Assembly: GCF_014201905.1 (NCBI RefSeq)
Contig: NZ_JACHFM010000001.1
Location: 248,001-312,000 of the forward strand
DNA: 64,000 nucleotides
From: Amaricoccus macauensis
GTDB taxonomy: Bacteria; Pseudomonadota; Alphaproteobacteria; Rhodobacterales; Rhodobacteraceae
Reading direction: 5' to 3'
The position numbers and the translations under genes are program-made. Positions 61,819 to 64,000 of the stretch are shown here, piece after piece (positions within the stretch are counted from its first letter, which is position 1; each line of letters opens with the position of its first letter). A model generated the notes under the pieces. The model was not told where the DNA came from, did no database searches, and saw only the letters and a list, made by a program, of their open reading frames with translations.

Positions 61819-62773
61819 GGGCCGCATCCTCCACACGGACCCGCGGGTCGAGGAAACGGTAGAGGATGTCCACGACGTAGTTCAGCCCGACGAACAGGGC
61901 CGCCATGAACAGCGTGAAGCCCTGAATGACCGGATAGTCGCGGCCGCCGATTGCCTCGATCATGTAACGGCCGACACCGGGCCAGGCGAAGACGGTCTCG
62001 ACCACGACCGCGCCGCCCAGCAGCCCGCCGGCGACCAGCGAGGACGAGGTCAGCACCGGCACCATCGCCGGGCGCAGGGCGTGCCGGAACAGGAGCCGGC
62101 CGCGCGGCAGGCCCTTTGCCTCGGCCATCAGTATGTAGGGCTGCGACAGCGTGTCGAGCAGGCTCGCGCGCAGGAGCCGCGACGTGGTGGCGGCAATGCC
62201 GGAGCCGAGGGTCAGCGCCGGCAGGAGGATGCTCTCCGGGCCCTGCCGTCCGATCGCGGGCAACCAGTCGAGCCTGATCGCGAACAGGTAGATCAAGAGG
62301 ACACCAAGGAAGAAGCTGGGCAGCGACTCGCCGAGCAGACTGAGGATGCGTGTGACGTGGTCGGCCGGGCGCCCGGCATGGAGCGCGCCGATGATGCCGC
62401 TCGGCAGCGCGATCGCGAACATGACGACGAGCGCGGCGCCCGCCAGCATCAGCGTGCCGGGGATGCGCTGAGCCAGTTCGTCGAGGATCGGCTGGCGGCT
62501 GCGGAGCGACGTCCCGAGATTGCCCTGGAGTATCTCCGTGAGCCACGAGACGTACTGCACGTGCAGAGGATCCGACAGGCCGAGCTTGTCCCTCAGTTCC
62601 TCGATGTCGGCTGTGGTGATCCCGGCGCTGCTCGCGCCGGGATCGAACATGGTCAAGAGGACGGCGGTCGCCGGATCGCCGGGGATCAGCCTGAGCAGCA
62701 GGAATACCACCACCGAGATCCCGAACAGCACCGCGACGGCCGCGACCGCCCGCCAGAGCGCATAGCGCAGCAT
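61811..62773 (-). CDS. ABC permease, DppB/NikB type
   Basis: 320 residues from ATG at 62773. First helix AVAAVAVLFGISVVVFLLLR, LIPGDPAT motif, six helices, and the contact loop PYILMAEAKGLPRGRLLFRH. Forms the membrane channel together with the permease half of the next protein. Eight bases after the binding-protein gene. Confidence 0.93.
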   Translation of the reverse strand: MLRYALWRAVAAVAVLFGISVVVFLLLRLIPGDPATAVLLTMFDPGASSAGITTADIEELRDKLGLSDPLHVQYVSWLTEILQGNLGTSLRSRQPILDELAQRIPGTLMLAGAALVVMFAIALPSGIIGALHAGRPADHVTRILSLLGESLPSFFLGVLLIYLFAIRLDWLPAIGRQGPESILLPALTLGSGIAATTSRLLRASLLDTLSQPYILMAEAKGLPRGRLLFRHALRPAMVPVLTSSSLVAGGLLGGAVVVETVFAWPGVGRYMIEAIGGRDYPVIQGFTLFMAALFVGLNYVVDILYRFLDPRVRVEDAARV

Positions 62774-62780
62774 GTGATGA

Positions 62781-64000
62781 CTACTCAGCCGCGATGTACA
62801 TGCCCGGCACGATATCGTTGGGGCGCTCCGGATCGACCCCGCGCACGTCGCCGGCATGGGCGATGGAGAGCATCGCCGCGTTGGAGACGTAGAGCAGTGC
62901 GGTATCGTTCATGACGATGTCCTGAATCTGCCGGGCAAGGTCGAAGCGTCGCTCCTGCTCCGTCTCGGCGCGGAGTTTCCCGAGCAGGGCGTCAACTTCC
63001 GGGCTCGAATAGGACTGCCAGTTCCGGACTGAGTCCGTGTGATACCACTGGTGCAGCGTGCCGTAGAGATCGCCGGTGGCCGTCGGGCAGGAGCAATAGG
63101 TCGCGATGTCGAAGGCGCCGTCGAGCATGATCTGGTTCGACGCCGCCGGCTCGACCACCTGCAGGTTCACCCGCACCCCGATCTGGCGCCACTGGGACTC
63201 GAGGGCCACGGCCACCGTGTTCCACCACCCGTAGGTCAGCAGCCCGAATTCCAGCGGCTTGCCGTCTTTCACGCGGATCCCGTCGGGACCGGGCGTCCAG
63301 CCCATTTCGTCGAGGATGGCATTCGCGCGGCTCGCGTCCGACGCCTGCGGGCGGTCGATGGCATAGGGCAGGCCGGCGGGGAAATGCCCGGTCGGCGACA
63401 CCGCGAAGGGCGCCATGATGGAGGTCACGATCTCGTCGCGATCGACCCCGAGGCTGAGGGCCTCGCGCATGCGAGGGTCGGCAAGAAGCGGATGATCGTA
63501 GTTCATCCAGACGTTCCAGGTGTTGCGCGCCCGTTCGACGATGTTGATCCCGTCGTTGCGCAGATAGAGGCGCAGTTGTTCGAACTGCACGTTGGCGTCC
63601 ATGTCCGCCTCACCGGAGAGCATGGCGAGATAGCGGGTCTGCGGATCGACGACAAAGCGCGCCTCGATGCGCTCCAGCCGCGGGCGCTCGCCGTGGTATC
63701 CGTCGAAGGGCACGCCGGTGATCAGCTCGCCCGAGACGAACTCGACCGGCCGGAAGTAGCCGGACATGTCGCCCGTGGTGGCGTAAGCATCGCCGAGCGT
63801 CTCGATGGCCGCCACGTTCTCGATGGGAAGGGTCGTCAGATTGTAGAGGAAGGCCGGATCCTCGCTCGGTGTTCTGATCTCGAGCGTCGTCGGCCCGACC
63901 GCCGCGAAGGAAACCCCGCCGAGCACGGACGTTGCCCGCGAGTTGTCGCTCTGGTGACGGCTGAGCGAGGCCGCCACGGCCTCAGCCGTCACCGGAGTTC
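62781..64000 (-). CDS. ABC substrate-binding protein, family 5, N-terminus missing
   Basis: About 406 residues visible; the start lies beyond the right edge. Frame is open to base 64000 with the family 5 segment TPVTAEAVAASL at the very end of the window. Further features: RMREALSLGVDRDEIV-like region, FPAGLPYAIDRPQASD, and a C-terminal region DTALLYVSNAAMLS. First gene of the operon with permeases, ATPases and FhuF. Ligand by context may be a metallophore; not shown by sequence. Confidence 0.9.
   Translation of the reverse strand, partial: TPVTAEAVAASLSRHQSDNSRATSVLGGVSFAAVGPTTLEIRTPSEDPAFLYNLTTLPIENVAAIETLGDAYATTGDMSGYFRPVEFVSGELITGVPFDGYHGERPRLERIEARFVVDPQTRYLAMLSGEADMDANVQFEQLRLYLRNDGINIVERARNTWNVWMNYDHPLLADPRMREALSLGVDRDEIVTSIMAPFAVSPTGHFPAGLPYAIDRPQASDASRANAILDEMGWTPGPDGIRVKDGKPLEFGLLTYGWWNTVAVALESQWRQIGVRVNLQVVEPAASNQIMLDGAFDIATYCSCPTATGDLYGTLHQWYHTDSVRNWQSYSSPEVDALLGKLRAETEQERRFDLARQIQDIVMNDTALLYVSNAAMLSIAHAGDVRGVDPERPNDIVPGMYIAAE

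Overview
The window is GC-rich chromosomal DNA from an alphaproteobacterium. A Rhodobacterales-like organism is the best guess, judging from codon bias, the style of the isoleucyl-tRNA synthetase and tRNA-Gln, and the small phage-island genes; no 16S is present, so this is inference. It is dominated by one integrated element. A complete tRNA-Gln(CUG) gene (2369-2442) follows the 3' part of ileS. The last 47 bases of that tRNA are repeated exactly at 58105-58151 without a 5' half. About 55.7 kb between the two copies is therefore a genomic island in the 3' end of tRNA-Gln. Chromosomal genes resume after 58151 with a FhuF-type iron reductase and an oligopeptide/nickel-type ABC importer that runs off the right edge.

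The island is a mosaic. (1) 2.9-13.5 kb: a LacI-regulated beta-fructoside module with a CUT1 ABC importer, an MFS disaccharide symporter, two cytoplasmic clan GH-J five-blade glycosidases, a UspA protein and a SRPBCC protein. A truncated second copy of the binding-protein leader shows that about 3.9 kb was inserted or duplicated between regulator and transporter. (2) 13.5-24.7 kb: a phage or integrative-element backbone with a tyrosine integrase, two small helix-turn-helix (excisionase/AlpA-like) proteins, a primase-helicase-like ATPase followed by an 11-copy CCGCACC array, a secreted Excalibur/thermonuclease pair, a DUF3489 protein, a ParB-fused DNA methyltransferase and a P27-type small terminase with no large terminase.

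(3) 25.1-29.3 kb: a candidate lanthipeptide-like RiPP locus. It has a 14-Cys precursor-like protein, a 390-residue partner, and a winged-helix/kinase/LanC fusion whose LanC part is split by one apparent single-base deletion. (4) 29.4-33.1 kb: insertion-sequence debris flanking a SRAP (YedK/HMCES) gene translationally coupled to a LigD-type ATP-dependent DNA ligase. (5) 33.3-49.7 kb: a carboxylic-acid catabolism and uptake region with an FAD-linked oxidase, three class III CoA-transferase/racemase genes, an FAD oxidoreductase, an IlvD/Edd dehydratase, a complete family-5 ABC importer with fused ATPases, an enoyl-CoA hydratase, an acyl-CoA dehydrogenase and a LysR regulator. (6) 50.3-57.95 kb: an IS256 remnant and a defence-type cluster with a 1632-residue single-polypeptide type I (type ISP) restriction-modification enzyme, a TcmP-like protein, a three-Cys DUF5131 (Gp37/Gp68) protein and a ParB/KorB-like protein, ending at the right attachment site.

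Most genes inside each block overlap by 1-11 bases (ATGA junctions), so each block looks like one or two transcription units. Annotation is by reading translated sequence and motifs only. Family names are recognition from memory, not database hits.
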